From Gammaproteobacteria bacterium (GTDB lineage Bacteria; Pseudomonadota; Gammaproteobacteria; JAJPIJ01), in contig JAJPIJ010000044.1 in NCBI GenBank assembly GCA_021324815.1, positions 20,245 to 84,244 on the forward strand: a stretch of DNA of 64,000 bases, read 5' to 3'. Below are positions 40,038 through 54,066 of the stretch, one piece after another. The notes below the pieces were generated by a model. That model was not told the DNA's origin. It searched no databases and was given only the letters and a program-made list of their open reading frames with translations. Numbering within the stretch: the first letter of the stretch is position 1; every line of letters starts with the position of its first letter. The position numbers were made by a program, and so were the translations under genes.

Positions 40038-40781
40038 ATGGTCGAACCCTCCCAATCCCGCGCCCAGCCGCTGAGCGTGGTGATCCCCGTACACAACGAG
40101 GCGGAATGCATCGGCACGTTGATCGGCGAAATAGAGCGCGCCCTCCCCGCCTCAGGGGGGGAAATCATCGTGGTGGACGACGCCAGCGACGACGCGACGC
40201 CGGACACACTGGAGCGATTGCGGCGGGACACGGCCGGCCGCGTGCGCGTGTTGCGCCATGACCGCCGGTACGGCCAGAGCGCGGCATTGCGCACCGGCAT
40301 CACCGCCGCGCGCTACAATTTGATCGCGACGCTGGATGGCGACGGACAGAACGATCCCGCGGACATCCCCCGGCTGTTGTCGGCGTACGCGGCCGCGGCC
40401 GGGGGGGACGTCATGGTCTGCGGCCAGCGGCGGCGGCGACGGGATTCCTGGATCAAAAGATTCGCCTCGCGCGTCGCCAACGGCGTCCGCTCCAGGCTGC
40501 TGGGTGACGGCGTGCCGGACACCGGCTGCGGATTGAAGGTGTTTCCGCGCGATCTTTTTCTGCGCCTGCCCTGGTTTGACCACATGCACCGCTTCCTGCC
40601 GGCGCTGGTGCTGCGGGAGGGCGGCCGCGTGGAGAAGGTGGAGGTGAATCACCGGCCGCGGGCGGGCGGGCGCACCAAGTACGGCATACACAACAGGCTG
40701 TGGGCGGGGATTGTCGATTTGCTCGGCGTGCTGTGGTTGCAACGCCGCGGCAAGGCCACGCGCAGCCGGGAAATGGAGTGA
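40038..40781 (+). CDS. Family 2 glycosyltransferase (polyprenyl-phosphate type)
   Basis: A 247-residue soluble GT2 enzyme with the opening LSVVIPVHNEAECIGTLI, metal and nucleotide motifs DDASDD and TLDGDGQNDP, and an acceptor region like dolichol- or undecaprenyl-phosphate mannosyl/glucosyl transferases. It lacks the C-terminal membrane helices of ArnC-type members. The ATG at 40038 is preferred; a TTG at 40011 is in frame. It heads a three-gene set with the LABN protein and a GT39 enzyme. Confidence 0.85.
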   Translation: MVEPSQSRAQPLSVVIPVHNEAECIGTLIGEIERALPASGGEIIVVDDASDDATPDTLERLRRDTAGRVRVLRHDRRYGQSAALRTGITAARYNLIATLDGDGQNDPADIPRLLSAYAAAAGGDVMVCGQRRRRRDSWIKRFASRVANGVRSRLLGDGVPDTGCGLKVFPRDLFLRLPWFDHMHRFLPALVLREGGRVEKVEVNHRPRAGGRTKYGIHNRLWAGIVDLLGVLWLQRRGKATRSREME

Positions 40782-40785
40782 CATC

Positions 40786-41121
40786 ATGAGCATGGACTAC
40801 ATCCTGGGGGTTCTGGGATTGCTGCATGACAAGTGCGGCAATCTTCTCACGGCGCGCGAGATCGCCTGGATCGTGATCGGTTTCGCGGGCCAGGCCTTCT
40901 TTTTCGCGCGCTTTCTGATTCAATGGCTGGTGAGCGAAAAGGCGAAGCGCAGCGTCGTGCCGACGGCGTTCTGGTATTTCAGCATCGGCGGCAGCGTCGT
41001 CCTGGTGGCCTATGCCCTGCATCGCGCCGATCCGGTGTTCATCCTCGGCCAGTCGCTGGGCTGTTTCATTTACCTGCGCAATCTGCAGCTCATCCATCGA
41101 CAGCAGACGGCCGCCGGTTGA
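40786..41121 (+). CDS. Lipid A biosynthesis N-terminal (LABN) domain membrane protein
   Basis: A 111-residue protein with three helices and the LABN signature GQAFFFARFLIQWLVSEKAK and SVVPTAFWYFSIGGS. Such small proteins lie between GT2 and GT39 genes and are thought to take part in lipid-linked sugar transfer or flipping. The ATG at 40786 is 5 bp after the GT2 stop. The exact role is unproven. Confidence 0.85.
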   Translation: MSMDYILGVLGLLHDKCGNLLTAREIAWIVIGFAGQAFFFARFLIQWLVSEKAKRSVVPTAFWYFSIGGSVVLVAYALHRADPVFILGQSLGCFIYLRNLQLIHRQQTAAG

Positions 41122-41128
41122 AAACATC

Positions 41129-42753
41129 ATGTCCCGTCCCGCCCTCATCCGTCCCGAACGCCGTCGTTGGATCGGCATGGCATTGTTGCTGCTGCTGGCG
41201 GCGCTGATCGGCGGCTCCTACAGCCTCAGCCCGCCGCCGGAAGGCCATGAAGCCTATGTGCTGCAGACCACGCGTGAGATGGCGATGCGCCATGACTGGA
41301 TCGTGCCCTATTTCAACGGCGCGCCGCGGCTCAACAAGCCGCCGCTCAATTACTGGCTGACCGGCGCCGCGATGACGCTCACCGGCGCCGTCGATGTCGC
41401 GCCGATCCACGGCCGCATCCCGTCCATCCTCGCCGGCGTGGGCCTCTGTCTGGTGACCTTCTGGCTGGCGCGGACGCTTTTTGATCGGCGCACGGCGCTC
41501 CTGGCGTTTGTGATCATGGCCACCAGCGCCGGCTTTTATTCCTATGCACACGATGCCCGGCCGGACATGGTGTACGCGTTTTTCTGCGCACTCGGCTTTG
41601 CCAGCTTTCTGCATGCGCTTTATTCCCGTGACGATGCCGGCCGCTGGCCGTGGCTCATGTGGCTGAGCTACGCGCTGGCCACCCTGTCCAAGGGTCCGCA
41701 TGTGCCGGCCATGCTGTTGCTGGGACAGTTCTTGATTGCCCGCCGGCATGGCCTCGGCTGGCGGCAGGCGTCTTCGGCATTGAGGTTTTTCCCGGGCCTG
41801 CTGCTGTTGCTGTTGCTGACCGTCCCGTGGTGGTGGGTGCTGCATCACCGGCTGGGGGGGGCCGGACTGCGCGGCACGCAGCTGGGCGGCTCGCTGCTCG
41901 CGATTCACCCCCTGAACATGTTCGGGTTTTACTACTTCTACCGCACCTGGCAGTTGTGCCTGCCCTGGGTGGCGCTGTGGCCTTCCCTTCTCGCCCTCAT
42001 GGCGTCATACAGGAACTGGACCGCGCCGGTGCGCGATTTGATGATATTAATCTTGATCCCCGCGGTCCTGCTCGGCCTGGGCGCGCAGGCGCGCTGGTTT
42101 TACATGCTGCCCGTTTTCCCGGCCGTCATCACGCTCATGGCCCTGGCCGCGCAAAGGAGCTTCACCGCCGGCTGGCTGTGGAACCGTCATCAGTGGCTGG
42201 TGCCGGTGCACGCCGGATTCCTCGTGCTCGCGATGGCGGCGGCCTGGCGATATTCGCCGCTGATAAAGGCGCCGGACCAGCTGCCATTGTTAATCAACAT
42301 CGGCGTGATCACGGGATTGGCGGCGTTGTGGCCGGCGCTTCGCCGCCGCTGCGCCGATCCGCTGCTGGGCGTGCTCATCTGTGCGTTGATGTTCGCGAGC
42401 ATCTATCTCAACCCCGGCCTGCAGCGGGTACTGTGGAGCCAGGAACGCTACGAGCGTGCGGAGCTGGCGCAGACCGCCGCCGCCGATGCCGCCGGTCACT
42501 ATGTTCCGCTCATTTTCTGGGGGACCAATCCGGACGTTTATTCCTATTACTCGAAGAACGGCCCGGTGAAACTGGTGGGATCGGTGGAGGAAATCGGGCG
42601 ATTCCTGTCTGAACGCAATCTGCGCGGCGCGGTGCTCATCCTGCTGACCGGCGACCTTGCCAAACTGCCGCCGCAATGGCATCCGCGCATCATCGCCGCC
42701 ATTCCGGGCAAGCCCACCTATGCCACCACCGTGGTGCGTCTGCAGCCGCAACC

Positions 42754-42757
<4 letters not shown>
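41129..42757 (+). CDS. ArnT-like family 39 glycosyltransferase
   Basis: A 542-residue polytopic enzyme of the GT39/GT83 (PMT/ArnT) type. The first periplasmic loop holds [18 protein letters not shown] and [18 protein letters not shown], the conserved acidic and KPPL motifs of lipid-linked sugar transferases. About eleven hydrophobic segments and a soluble C-terminal part follow. With the two genes upstream it probably moves a sugar from polyprenyl phosphate to lipid A or another envelope acceptor. The stop overlaps the metH start. Confidence 0.85.
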
Positions 42758-46514
<3,757 letters not shown>

Positions 46515-46530
<16 letters not shown>

Positions 46531-47183
46531 TCGCCGGTGATTTTGCGAAGGAAAACCACGGCGAGCACGCAACCGGCGAGCTGGGCGATGATGAACCCGG
46601 GCGCGTCAAGGGGCCGGATGCCGGTGAAAGTGTCGGTCAGCGAGCGGGCGATCGTCACCGCGGGATTGGCGAACGAGGTTGACGACGTAAACCAGTACCC
46701 CGCGGTGATATAGGCGCCCACCGCCGCCGGGACCGCGGCCGGCTTGTGTTTCGAGCAGCAGAAAATCACCGTCAGCAATCCAAAGGATGCCGCTGCTTCA
46801 CTGAACCATTGCGCCACGCCGGTCCGGGCATGGCGCGAGGCGGAATACAGCGGCAGTTCGAACATGAAGTGGGCGGCGATGACGCCGGCGATCGCGCCCA
46901 GACACTGCGCCGCGATATAGGGCAACACCAGTTTCCCCGGCATCCGGCGCAGCCAGGCCCCGGACAAGGTCACGATCGGATTGAAGTGCGCCCCGGAAAT
47001 GCCCGCGAACGCGGAGATCAGCGCGTACAGGCCGGCGCCGGTTGCGAGCGAATTGGCCAGCAACGCGACGGCGGCATTGCCGGCGGACAGCCGCTCGCCC
47101 ATGATCCCGGAGCCCACGATCACGGCCAGCAACAAGGCCGTGCCGGTGAATTCGGCCGTTGCCCGCGCCGCGGCCGTATTCAC
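46515..47183 (-). CDS. aqpS: Aquaglyceroporin-like channel (AqpS type)
   Basis: A 222-residue MIP-family channel with six helices. The two pore motifs are NPI ([11 protein letters not shown]) and NPA ([11 protein letters not shown]). Genes of this family in ars operons, as in Sinorhizobium meliloti, let arsenite formed by ArsC leave the cell without an energised pump. Position after arsR and arsC supports this role. The start overlaps the arsC stop. Confidence 0.85.
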
Positions 47184-47683
47184 TTTATGCTGCCGATTTC
47201 AGTGATTTTGTTCTGCAACGACAGACTGTCTATGCTCTCAAGCGGCAGGCTGGCAAAAAGTTCTATGCGCCTTCGCAGGACGAGCAGTGTGTCCGTGAAG
47301 GCATTGCGTTTCTGACTTTCCGGCCCTTCGACTTCAACGGGGTCGGCCACCCCCCAGTGCGCGGTCATGGGCTGGCCGGGCCAGTAGGGACACTTCTCCC
47401 CCGCCGCCTTGTCACAGACGGTAAATACAAAATCCAACGCCGGCGCGCCAGGAGTGGCAAATTCATTCCAATCCTTGCTGCGCAATCCCGCGGTCGAAAG
47501 ACCGGCCTTTTGCAGCACCTCCAGCGCCAGGGGATGCACATGTTCCCTGGGATGGCTGCCCGCGCTGTATGCCTTGAATCTGCTTTTGCTGATCGCGAGG
47601 TTGTTCATCAGGGCCTCCGCGATGATGGAACGCGCGGAATTGCCCGTGCACAGAAACAGGACGTTATAGACTTTGCCGGCCAT
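47180..47683 (-). CDS. arsC: Arsenate reductase, low-molecular-weight phosphatase type
   Basis: This enzyme reduces arsenate to arsenite. The nucleophile loop FLCTGNSARSIIAEA and the second cysteine region FTVCDKAAGEKCPYWPGQP identify the LMW-PTPase ArsC family, which uses thioredoxin or glutathione as reductant. Start at 47683 has GGAG upstream and gives 167 residues. It overlaps arsR by 20 bp and aqpS by 4 bp. Confidence 0.9.
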   Translation of the reverse strand: MAGKVYNVLFLCTGNSARSIIAEALMNNLAISKSRFKAYSAGSHPREHVHPLALEVLQKAGLSTAGLRSKDWNEFATPGAPALDFVFTVCDKAAGEKCPYWPGQPMTAHWGVADPVEVEGPESQKRNAFTDTLLVLRRRIELFASLPLESIDSLSLQNKITEIGSIK

Positions 47684-48017
47684 TCTGTTTTCTCCGTGAT
47701 TTCGCGGTGGGTGCGTCGCCGATTCCGCAATCCCGGCCGCCACAGCAGTTGTCGGTCAGATACCGGATCAGCGCGTTCATTTGCTCGTAATTCGCCGAGT
47801 AATGGATGAAACGACCGTCCTGCCGTGCCCCGACGAGGCCGGCATGGAGCAATTCCTTCAAGTGAAATGAGAGCGTGGCGTTGGGCACGCCCAGCTTCTC
47901 CGCGATGGCGCCAGGCGCTAGCCCCGCCCTCCCTTTCTGGACCAGCAGGCGGAAAACGTTCAGGCGCGTATCCTGTGCGAGCGCGGCCAGCGAGGCGACC
48001 GCATCCAACGATTTCAT
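47664..48017 (-). CDS. arsR: ArsR-family arsenic-responsive repressor
   Basis: A 117-residue winged-helix repressor (AIAEKLGVPNATLSFHLKELLHAGLV). The classical CxCxxC of the recognition helix is absent; a cysteine cluster lies near the C-terminus (NCCGGRDCG), as in the group of ArsR proteins that bind As(III) there. The start at 48017 is followed by the family opening. A dyad covers the start region. It heads arsR-arsC-aqpS. Confidence 0.88.
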   Translation of the reverse strand: MKSLDAVASLAALAQDTRLNVFRLLVQKGRAGLAPGAIAEKLGVPNATLSFHLKELLHAGLVGARQDGRFIHYSANYEQMNALIRYLTDNCCGGRDCGIGDAPTAKSRRKQNGRQSL

Positions 48018-48018
48018 A

Positions 48019-48036
48019 TTTCCACAATAATGGAAA
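48019..48036 (-). promoter_or_regulatory. Probable ArsR operator
   Basis: TTTCCA (48019-48024) and TGGAAA (48031-48036) form a perfect dyad around CAATAA, with one mismatch in the next three base pairs. It sits directly before the arsR start, the usual place for an autoregulatory ArsR site. Confidence 0.55.
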
Positions 48037-48094
48037 CATGTGACAAAAATATGAAAAGATCGGCGGATGACGTTTGCCGACAGGCCATCAAACA

Positions 48095-49234
48095 TCAAGC
48101 AAGCAATGCGGCGCGGGCGGCAGTGACGATGCGCAGTGCCTCCTCCGGTGAATTGGCGACGGCGTTGATGTGGCCCATCTTGCGGCCGGGACGGGCCTCG
48201 GCCTTGCCGTAGAGATGCAGCTTGGCCTCCGGGATGGCGCAAAGCCTGTCCCAGCGCGGCTCGCCTTTTTTCCACAAATCACCGAGCAGGTTCGCCATCG
48301 CCGCCGCGGGCTTGAGCAACGCCGGTGAGCCGAGCGGCAGGCCGCAGACGCTGCGCACCTGCTGTTCGAACTGGCAGGTCAGGTGGCCGTTGATGGTGAG
48401 ATGTCCCGAGTTGTGCGGCCGTGGAGCCAGCTCGTTGACCATGAGTTCGCCGGCGTGGGTTAGAAAAAATTCCACGCACAGGACGCCGATGACGTCCAGA
48501 CCCTCCATCACCGCGCGGGCGATATCGTACGCTTCCCTGACGATGCCTGGAGACAGGTTGCCGGGCGTCACCGAGGTGTCGAGGATGTGGTTGCTGTGGG
48601 TGTTGATCATCGGGCCGTAAAAAACCATCCGCCTGTCCAGTCCGCGCGCCGCGATGACCGAGCATTCATGCTCGAAATCGACCCAGGCCTCGAGGATGCA
48701 TTCCTGACCTTTCAGGGCCTGCCACGCGGCATTGGCTTCCGTCAGTTTGCGGATGACGACCTGACCTTTTCCGTCGTAGCCAAAGGCCGCGGTCTTGAGC
48801 ACGGCGGGCGTGCCCAGGCGTTTCACGGCAATGGAGAGCTCCTCTGCGCTTCGCGCCGGCTCGAACGGCGTCATCGGTATGCCGTGATCTCTCAGCCACG
48901 TCTTCTCGCGCCGGCGGTTCTGCGTGGTGTGCAGCACCTGCCCCGCCGGGCGCACCGGCGCATGGCGTGCCGCCGTCTCCGCGGTCGCCGAGGGCACGTT
49001 CTCGAATTCAAACGTGACCACATCCACGCCGCGGGCAAAATGCGCGATGGCATCGAGGTCTTCGTAGGCCGCGCGGATTTCGACGTCAGCCACCTGCCCC
49101 GTCGGCGTGTCGGAGACGGGCGAGAGCACGTTCACGCGATAGCCCATGCGCCGCGCGGCAATGGCGAACATGCGTCCCAACTGGCCGCTTCCGAGCACGC
49201 CGAGAGTGGCGCCCGGAAAAATGGGTTTGATCAT
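48095..49234 (-). CDS. purK: N5-carboxyaminoimidazole ribonucleotide synthase
   Basis: PurK is an ATP-grasp enzyme that carboxylates AIR to N5-CAIR in purine synthesis. The opening [33 protein letters not shown] and the metal site [14 protein letters not shown]-like segment ([13 protein letters not shown]) are clear. Its 379 residues are slightly longer than E. coli (355). It overlaps purE by 4 bp. Confidence 0.96.
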   Translation of the reverse strand: MIKPIFPGATLGVLGSGQLGRMFAIAARRMGYRVNVLSPVSDTPTGQVADVEIRAAYEDLDAIAHFARGVDVVTFEFENVPSATAETAARHAPVRPAGQVLHTTQNRRREKTWLRDHGIPMTPFEPARSAEELSIAVKRLGTPAVLKTAAFGYDGKGQVVIRKLTEANAAWQALKGQECILEAWVDFEHECSVIAARGLDRRMVFYGPMINTHSNHILDTSVTPGNLSPGIVREAYDIARAVMEGLDVIGVLCVEFFLTHAGELMVNELAPRPHNSGHLTINGHLTCQFEQQVRSVCGLPLGSPALLKPAAAMANLLGDLWKKGEPRWDRLCAIPEAKLHLYGKAEARPGRKMGHINAVANSPEEALRIVTAARAALLA

Positions 49235-49746
49235 GGAAGAGTTGTTTTGCGGACGCGTTTGGTCTGCGCGTCACGATATTTCTGAAGCTTCTTTTGCAGC
49301 GTCGCGTCCCCGATGGCCAGTATGCCGACGGCGAGCAGCCCGGCGTTTTTGGCGCCCGCCTCCCCTATCGCCACGGCCGCCACCGGAATGCCGGCGGGCA
49401 TCTGCGCGATCGACAGCAGCGCATCGAGGCCGTTCAGGCTCGGGCTGCGCACCGGGACGCCGATCACCGGCAGCAGGGTCTGCGCCGCCACCATGCCGGG
49501 CAGATGTGCCGCGCCGCCGGCGCCCGCGATAATCAGCCTCAAACCACGGCGTTGGGCGGTGGCGGCGTATTCCGCCATCCAGCCCGGCGTGCGATGCGCG
49601 GAGACGATCTGCCTTTCATGGGCGACGCCGAATTCCTTCAGCACCTCGGAGGTGAGTTTCATGGTCTCCCAGTCCGAACGGCTGCCCATGATGATCCCAA
49701 CCAGGGGGCGGGCGCGGTTTTTCTTTGTCTTTTTCTGCTGGCTCAT
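49231..49746 (-). CDS. purE: N5-CAIR mutase (class I PurE)
   Basis: PurE moves the carboxyl group of N5-CAIR to give [30 protein letters not shown] and [14 protein letters not shown] are the family motifs. The 171-residue product has a Lys/Arg-rich N-terminal lead of about 14 residues. It is the first gene of purEK. Confidence 0.96.
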   Translation of the reverse strand: MSQQKKTKKNRARPLVGIIMGSRSDWETMKLTSEVLKEFGVAHERQIVSAHRTPGWMAEYAATAQRRGLRLIIAGAGGAAHLPGMVAAQTLLPVIGVPVRSPSLNGLDALLSIAQMPAGIPVAAVAIGEAGAKNAGLLAVGILAIGDATLQKKLQKYRDAQTKRVRKTTLP

Positions 49747-49812
49747 AGAGGAGCGCCATTATCCCAAATTGACGGACGGATTTCGAACCCGCCGATGCCA
49801 TCGCCGGCTGAT

Positions 49813-49853
49813 TTGATCTGGATCAAGGCGATTCCTCCGGCGGCCGGTATTAT
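49813..49853 (+). promoter_or_regulatory. Perfect FNR/ANR site and -10 ahead of the cytochrome b gene
   Basis: TTGATCTGGATCAA (49813-49826) matches the FNR consensus at all 10 positions, and TATTAT lies at 49848-49853. The centre of the site is about 41 bp upstream of the predicted start, the class II position. It lies in the 138-bp gap between divergent purE and the cytochrome gene. Confidence 0.75.
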
Positions 49854-49884
49854 TGAAACAATAAATCACCAGCCGGAGGTTGCC

Positions 49885-50466
49885 GTGACACGGTCCGGGG
49901 AAAATACCGTCTACGTGTGGGACAAATTCGTGCGTGTCTTCCACTGGTCGCTGGTGATTGCGTTCTTCACCGCCTATTTTCTCGACGAGGAGGAAGTGCT
50001 GGGCATTCACGTGAACGCCGGCTATGTCGTTCTGGCGCTGGTCGTCATGCGGATCATCTGGGGGTTCATCGGCACGCATTATGCGCGTTTTTCAGATTTC
50101 GTTTATTCACCGGCGCGTATCGCCGCCTTTCTGCGCGGCATACTGCGGGGCCGGCCCGAGCGCTTTCTGGGACACAACCCCGCCGGCGGCTTGATGATAC
50201 TGCTGCTTCTGGCCTCCCTGCTGGCCACGACGATCACCGGCGTGGCGCTGTACGGCGCCGATCAGCACGCCGGCCCGCTCGCGGCAATGTTCACCGGCGT
50301 GTCCGAGCACGATCCGGTCGAGCATGCACTCGAGGAGATTCACGAGTTCTTCGCCAATTTCACCGTGTTCCTCGTGGTCATCCACATCCTCGGCGTGTTT
50401 GTGGAGGGCAGGCTGCACGGGGAGAACCTGGTCAAGGCCATGTTCACCGGCTACAAGCGCGCCTGA
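49885..50466 (+). CDS. Cytochrome b561/hydrogenase-type b subunit
   Basis: A 193-residue four-helix membrane cytochrome b (VYVWDKFVRVFHWSLVIAFF; histidines in GIHVNAGYV, EEIHEFFANF and VVIHILGV can bind two hemes). It is of the stand-alone CybB/Ni-hydrogenase b type that passes electrons between quinone and a partner. GTG at 49885 follows GGAGG at 49875-49879. The larger upstream open frame runs antisense to purE. No hydrogenase or c-type partner gene is next to it. Confidence 0.85.
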   Translation: MTRSGENTVYVWDKFVRVFHWSLVIAFFTAYFLDEEEVLGIHVNAGYVVLALVVMRIIWGFIGTHYARFSDFVYSPARIAAFLRGILRGRPERFLGHNPAGGLMILLLLASLLATTITGVALYGADQHAGPLAAMFTGVSEHDPVEHALEEIHEFFANFTVFLVVIHILGVFVEGRLHGENLVKAMFTGYKRA

Positions 50467-50699
50467 GGGAGCCGGCCGGGCCGGTTTGATTTGCGCAGTT
50501 GCCAGCGCCGAAATGCAACCAGCGCCCAGATGGCCTCGACCACGCCGAACGGCCAGGCCCCCTGCAGGAATCCATAGATCGAGCCCAGAACGCACGCGCC
50601 CGCGAATCCAAGGATGAACCACGCGCTTTTCTGCTCCAGCGCGTAACAGATCACCATTGCGGTCACCGCGAACAGGCCGAATATTGTCAGGGCATCCAT
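50451..50699 (-). CDS. Small conserved membrane protein
   Basis: An 82-residue protein with three hydrophobic segments (MDALTIFGLFAVTAMVICYA; FILGFAGACVLGSIYGFL; PFGVVEAIWALVAFRRW) and a basic tail. Proteins with this opening are widespread in Proteobacteria, without known function. It overlaps the end of the cytochrome gene by 16 bp on the opposite strand. Confidence 0.7.
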   Translation of the reverse strand: MDALTIFGLFAVTAMVICYALEQKSAWFILGFAGACVLGSIYGFLQGAWPFGVVEAIWALVAFRRWQLRKSNRPGRLPQARL

Positions 50700-50744
50700 A
50701 TTTGAATTGCGGGATTCCTCGTCGCACTCGGAATGACAGGATGG

Positions 50745-51797
50745 TCAGTTTTCACCAGTGTAGAATCCCGTCACTTCCTCACGGTCATGATAGAGCTGCT
50801 TGAAGCGCAGTGAATAAACGCGGCCCCGCAGGCCGGCTTCAATCAGGGTGCGGCAGCGCTGAAATTCCTCCTGGCGGCGCTTCATCGGCAGTTTGAGATT
50901 GAAAATCGCGCGCCGGCAGTCGCCGCGCTTGAACCAGGCCGCCATCAATTGTGCGATCCGCGACGGCTGCTCCACTATGTCGCACAGCAGCCAGTCGACG
51001 CGGCGCCGCGGCTTGAACGCAAAACCGTCGGCGCGCAGATGTTCCACGTCGCCGCTGCCCGGCACCCGCCGATCCAGTGCGCCGTTGTCCACGGCGATGA
51101 CCCGCAGGCCGCGACGCGCCATCCACCAGGTCCAGCCGCCCGGGGCGGCACCTAAATCCACCACGGTCATGCCGGGCTTCAGCAATCTCTTGCGTTCTTC
51201 CCCGCCGAGGAAGATGTGCAACGCCTCTTCCAGCTTGAGTATCGAGCGGCTTGGCGCCGCAGCCGGCATTTTGAGTCGCAGAATGCCCAACGGCCATGGC
51301 GCGGATGCCGCCACCAATCCCACACCCAGCCATGCGCTGGCGGAGGTGTCAAAAAAGACATGCAGACGCAAGGCGGAATCGCCGTCCAGACGCCGCGCAT
51401 CAACCAAATGCTGATGCAGCGGCCCGGCGAGGGCCCGTGCGAGGGGTGACAGCGCCCGGCCCGCCTGACTGTCTGGATGCTCAACCCAGACCCCGCAAAA
51501 TCGTTCCCCGGCCGGCAGGGCGCGGAGCAAGGGGGCAAGACGATCGCCGCGCGGCAATCCGGCCAATCGCGCCGTGGCATGCCACAACTGGCGCGCGAAA
51601 ACCAAACTCCGCCAGTGGACGGCCGCAAGCGACTGCCGCCATGACGTCGCGGCATCCAGCTTCAAGGTGACAAAAGCGCTTCCGGCCTGCCCCCGTATTT
51701 CACCGATGGGCAGGCCCGCATGGCGCGATTGCTCCGCCAGTTCCTGCGCGCATTCTTTTTCGAAACCGGCGCGGCAGTAGGCGATCAGATGTCCCAC
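50745..51797 (-). CDS. rlmM: 23S rRNA (cytidine-2498-2-O)-methyltransferase RlmM
   Basis: RlmM methylates the ribose of C2498 in 23S rRNA. An N-terminal THUMP-like region (ACYRAG-type opening [17 protein letters not shown]) precedes the Rossmann methyltransferase with [18 protein letters not shown] and the catalytic KDKE-type residues (NLKLPMKRR). Its 350 residues are close to E. coli (366). Divergent from mtgA. Confidence 0.92.
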   Translation of the reverse strand: MGHLIAYCRAGFEKECAQELAEQSRHAGLPIGEIRGQAGSAFVTLKLDAATSWRQSLAAVHWRSLVFARQLWHATARLAGLPRGDRLAPLLRALPAGERFCGVWVEHPDSQAGRALSPLARALAGPLHQHLVDARRLDGDSALRLHVFFDTSASAWLGVGLVAASAPWPLGILRLKMPAAAPSRSILKLEEALHIFLGGEERKRLLKPGMTVVDLGAAPGGWTWWMARRGLRVIAVDNGALDRRVPGSGDVEHLRADGFAFKPRRRVDWLLCDIVEQPSRIAQLMAAWFKRGDCRRAIFNLKLPMKRRQEEFQRCRTLIEAGLRGRVYSLRFKQLYHDREEVTGFYTGEN

Positions 51798-51840
51798 GTT
51801 GGCTTAAAATGACTTTCCGTCCGCCACATACAATAATCGA

Positions 51841-52542
51841 ATGCGCACCTTTCTGACACGCCTCTGCCGCTACGCCGTCCTGGTTCTGGCGCTGCTGATG
51901 GGGCTGTCGGTGCTGGCGGTGTATGCGTTGCGTCAATGTCCGCCGCCCACCAGCGCCTTCATGCTGCGCGCGGCGGTGCTGGCCGTCATGAAGGGCCGCA
52001 ACGATTACGCCACGCATTATCAATGGATCGACATGGATCGCCTGCCGCAGGTGGCGGGCCTGGCGATGGTGGCCGCCGAGGATCAGCTTTTCCTGGAACA
52101 TCATGGCTTCGACGTCGAGGCCATGGAGAAGGCCATGGAGCGCAACGTGGAGGGCCGCCGCCTGCGGGGCGCCAGCACCATCAGCCAGCAGGTGGCCAAG
52201 AATCTGTTTCTGTGGCCGGGCAAAAGTTTCGTGCGCAAGGGCCTGGAGGCCTGGTTCACCGTGTTGCTGGAATGGCTGCTGCCGAAGCGGCGCATCCTGG
52301 AAATCTATCTCAACATCGCCCAGTTCGGTGACGGCATCTACGGCGTCACGGCGGCGGCGCAGCACTACTTTCACAAGTCGCCGCTGGAGCTGGGGCCCGC
52401 GGATTACGCCCTGCTGGCCGCGGTATTGCCCAACCCCATTCGTTTGCGGGTGGACAAGCCCTCCATTTACGTGCGCACGCGGCAGGTCTGGATCCTGGGC
52501 CAGATGCGGCACCTCGCGCCGGACTATCTCGGCAAACTTTGA
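51841..52542 (+). CDS. mtgA: Monofunctional peptidoglycan glycosyltransferase
   Basis: MtgA polymerises lipid II into glycan strands. One N-terminal helix anchors a GT51 domain with the catalytic glutamate in MVAAEDQLFLEHHGFD, and GASTISQQVAKNLFLW, KRRILEIYLNIAQFG. The 233-residue product ends in a converging overlap of 19 bp with the permease gene. Confidence 0.95.
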   Translation: MRTFLTRLCRYAVLVLALLMGLSVLAVYALRQCPPPTSAFMLRAAVLAVMKGRNDYATHYQWIDMDRLPQVAGLAMVAAEDQLFLEHHGFDVEAMEKAMERNVEGRRLRGASTISQQVAKNLFLWPGKSFVRKGLEAWFTVLLEWLLPKRRILEIYLNIAQFGDGIYGVTAAAQHYFHKSPLELGPADYALLAAVLPNPIRLRVDKPSIYVRTRQVWILGQMRHLAPDYLGKL

Positions 52543-54056
52543 TTCCCCGCCAGTCCGCTGTGACGAATTGAATAGGTGAAATAAATCACCAGTCCAATGA
52601 CGAGCCAGACGCCGAAGCGCTCCCATGTCAGCCGTGGCAACGTCAGCATCATCAGCAGGCAGGTGACGGCGCCCAGAATGGGCACCAGCGGCGAATAAGG
52701 CGTGCGAAACGGCCGCGGCATGTGCGGACGGTTGATGCGCAGCGCGATGACGCCGCCGCACACCATCACGAAGGCGGCGAGCGTGCCGATGTTGACCAGT
52801 TCAGCAAGCTCGCCCAGCGGCATGACGCCGGCGATGAAGGCCATCACCAGACCGCAGATCACGATGACCCGCAGCGGCGTCCGCGTCGCCGGCGAGATCG
52901 CGGCGAAGAACGGCGACAGCAGGCCGTCTCGCGACATGGCGAAGATGATGCGCGTGAGGCCGTAATAAAGCACCAGCATCACGGACAGGAGACCGACAAT
53001 GACGCCGGCGGACACAAACGCCGCCGCCGTGTTCATGCCCAGGCTGATCAAGGCGTGCGACGCCGGCGAGGATACGTTCAGTTCCCTGTAGGAGATGATG
53101 CCGGTCATCAGCGCCGAGACGAGGATGTAAAGCACGGTGCAGACCCCCAGCGAATAGATGATGCCCCTCGGCAGGTCGCGCTGCGGATTGCCGGTCTCCT
53201 CCGCCGCGGTCGTCACCGCGTCGAAGCCGATGTAGGCGAAAAACACGATGGATGCCCCGGCGATGGCGCCGACGGCCTTGCGCTCCACGCCCTCCCCCGT
53301 CCAGCTCAGCCACCCGTAGGGCAGAAACGGCGACCAGTTGCCGGCGTTGATGTGGAAAGCCGCCACGCCGACAAAAACTGCGATCGTCGCGAATTTGATC
53401 AGCACCATGACGGTGTTGGTGCGCGCGCTCTGCTTGACGCCGATGGCCAGCAACACCATCAACACCAGAATGACACCGGCGGCGGGCAGATTCATGATCG
53501 CGCCCCGGCACACCTCGGTCTCGGGATGCACCGGCAGGCCCAGGCCTATTCCCGAAAATGTGCCATTGAACGCCCGGACCCAACCCGGCGGAATGACGTG
53601 GCAGGGCGCCGAGGTGAGCGAGTGCGGCAGCCCCAGGCCGACGGCCGTCAAGCCGTCCTTGAAATAGCCCGACCAGCCGTTGGCCACCGCCGCGACCGAA
53701 AAACCATATTCGAGGATGAGGTCCCAGCCGATTATCCAGGCGAACAGCTCGCCGAAGGCGGCGTAGCTGTAGCCATACGCGCTGCCGCAGCCGCCGACCG
53801 CCGAGGCGAGTTCGGCGTAGGCGAGCGCGGCGAACACGCAGGCGACGCCGGCGATGACGTAGGACAGCACCACGCCGGGCCCGGCCTGCGTGGCGGCGGT
53901 GATTCCGGTGAGCACGAAGATGCCGGTGCCGATGATCGCGCCGATGCCGAGCATGGTCAGATCGAACACCGACAGGCAGCGATGCAGGCCGCTGTCGGCG
54001 TAGTCCTCGTGGCTCAGGGTCTTGGTGCGGAACAGGGCTGGCAGCATCGTCATCAC
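52524..54056 (-). CDS. APC-family amino acid permease (CAT type)
   Basis: A 510-residue secondary transporter with about twelve or more helices. The APC opening LTMLGIGAIIGTGIFVLTG and the FFAYIGFDAVTTAAEET motif place it with cationic amino acid transporter-like permeases of the YfnA type. An extra loop with two cysteines (TSAPCHVIPPG, VCRGAIM) sits between the helices near residue 155. The substrate cannot be named from sequence. Confidence 0.88.
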   Translation of the reverse strand: MMTMLPALFRTKTLSHEDYADSGLHRCLSVFDLTMLGIGAIIGTGIFVLTGITAATQAGPGVVLSYVIAGVACVFAALAYAELASAVGGCGSAYGYSYAAFGELFAWIIGWDLILEYGFSVAAVANGWSGYFKDGLTAVGLGLPHSLTSAPCHVIPPGWVRAFNGTFSGIGLGLPVHPETEVCRGAIMNLPAAGVILVLMVLLAIGVKQSARTNTVMVLIKFATIAVFVGVAAFHINAGNWSPFLPYGWLSWTGEGVERKAVGAIAGASIVFFAYIGFDAVTTAAEETGNPQRDLPRGIIYSLGVCTVLYILVSALMTGIISYRELNVSSPASHALISLGMNTAAAFVSAGVIVGLLSVMLVLYYGLTRIIFAMSRDGLLSPFFAAISPATRTPLRVIVICGLVMAFIAGVMPLGELAELVNIGTLAAFVMVCGGVIALRINRPHMPRPFRTPYSPLVPILGAVTCLLMMLTLPRLTWERFGVWLVIGLVIYFTYSIRHSGLAGNQSLPR

Positions 54057-54066
54057 CTCGTATGGT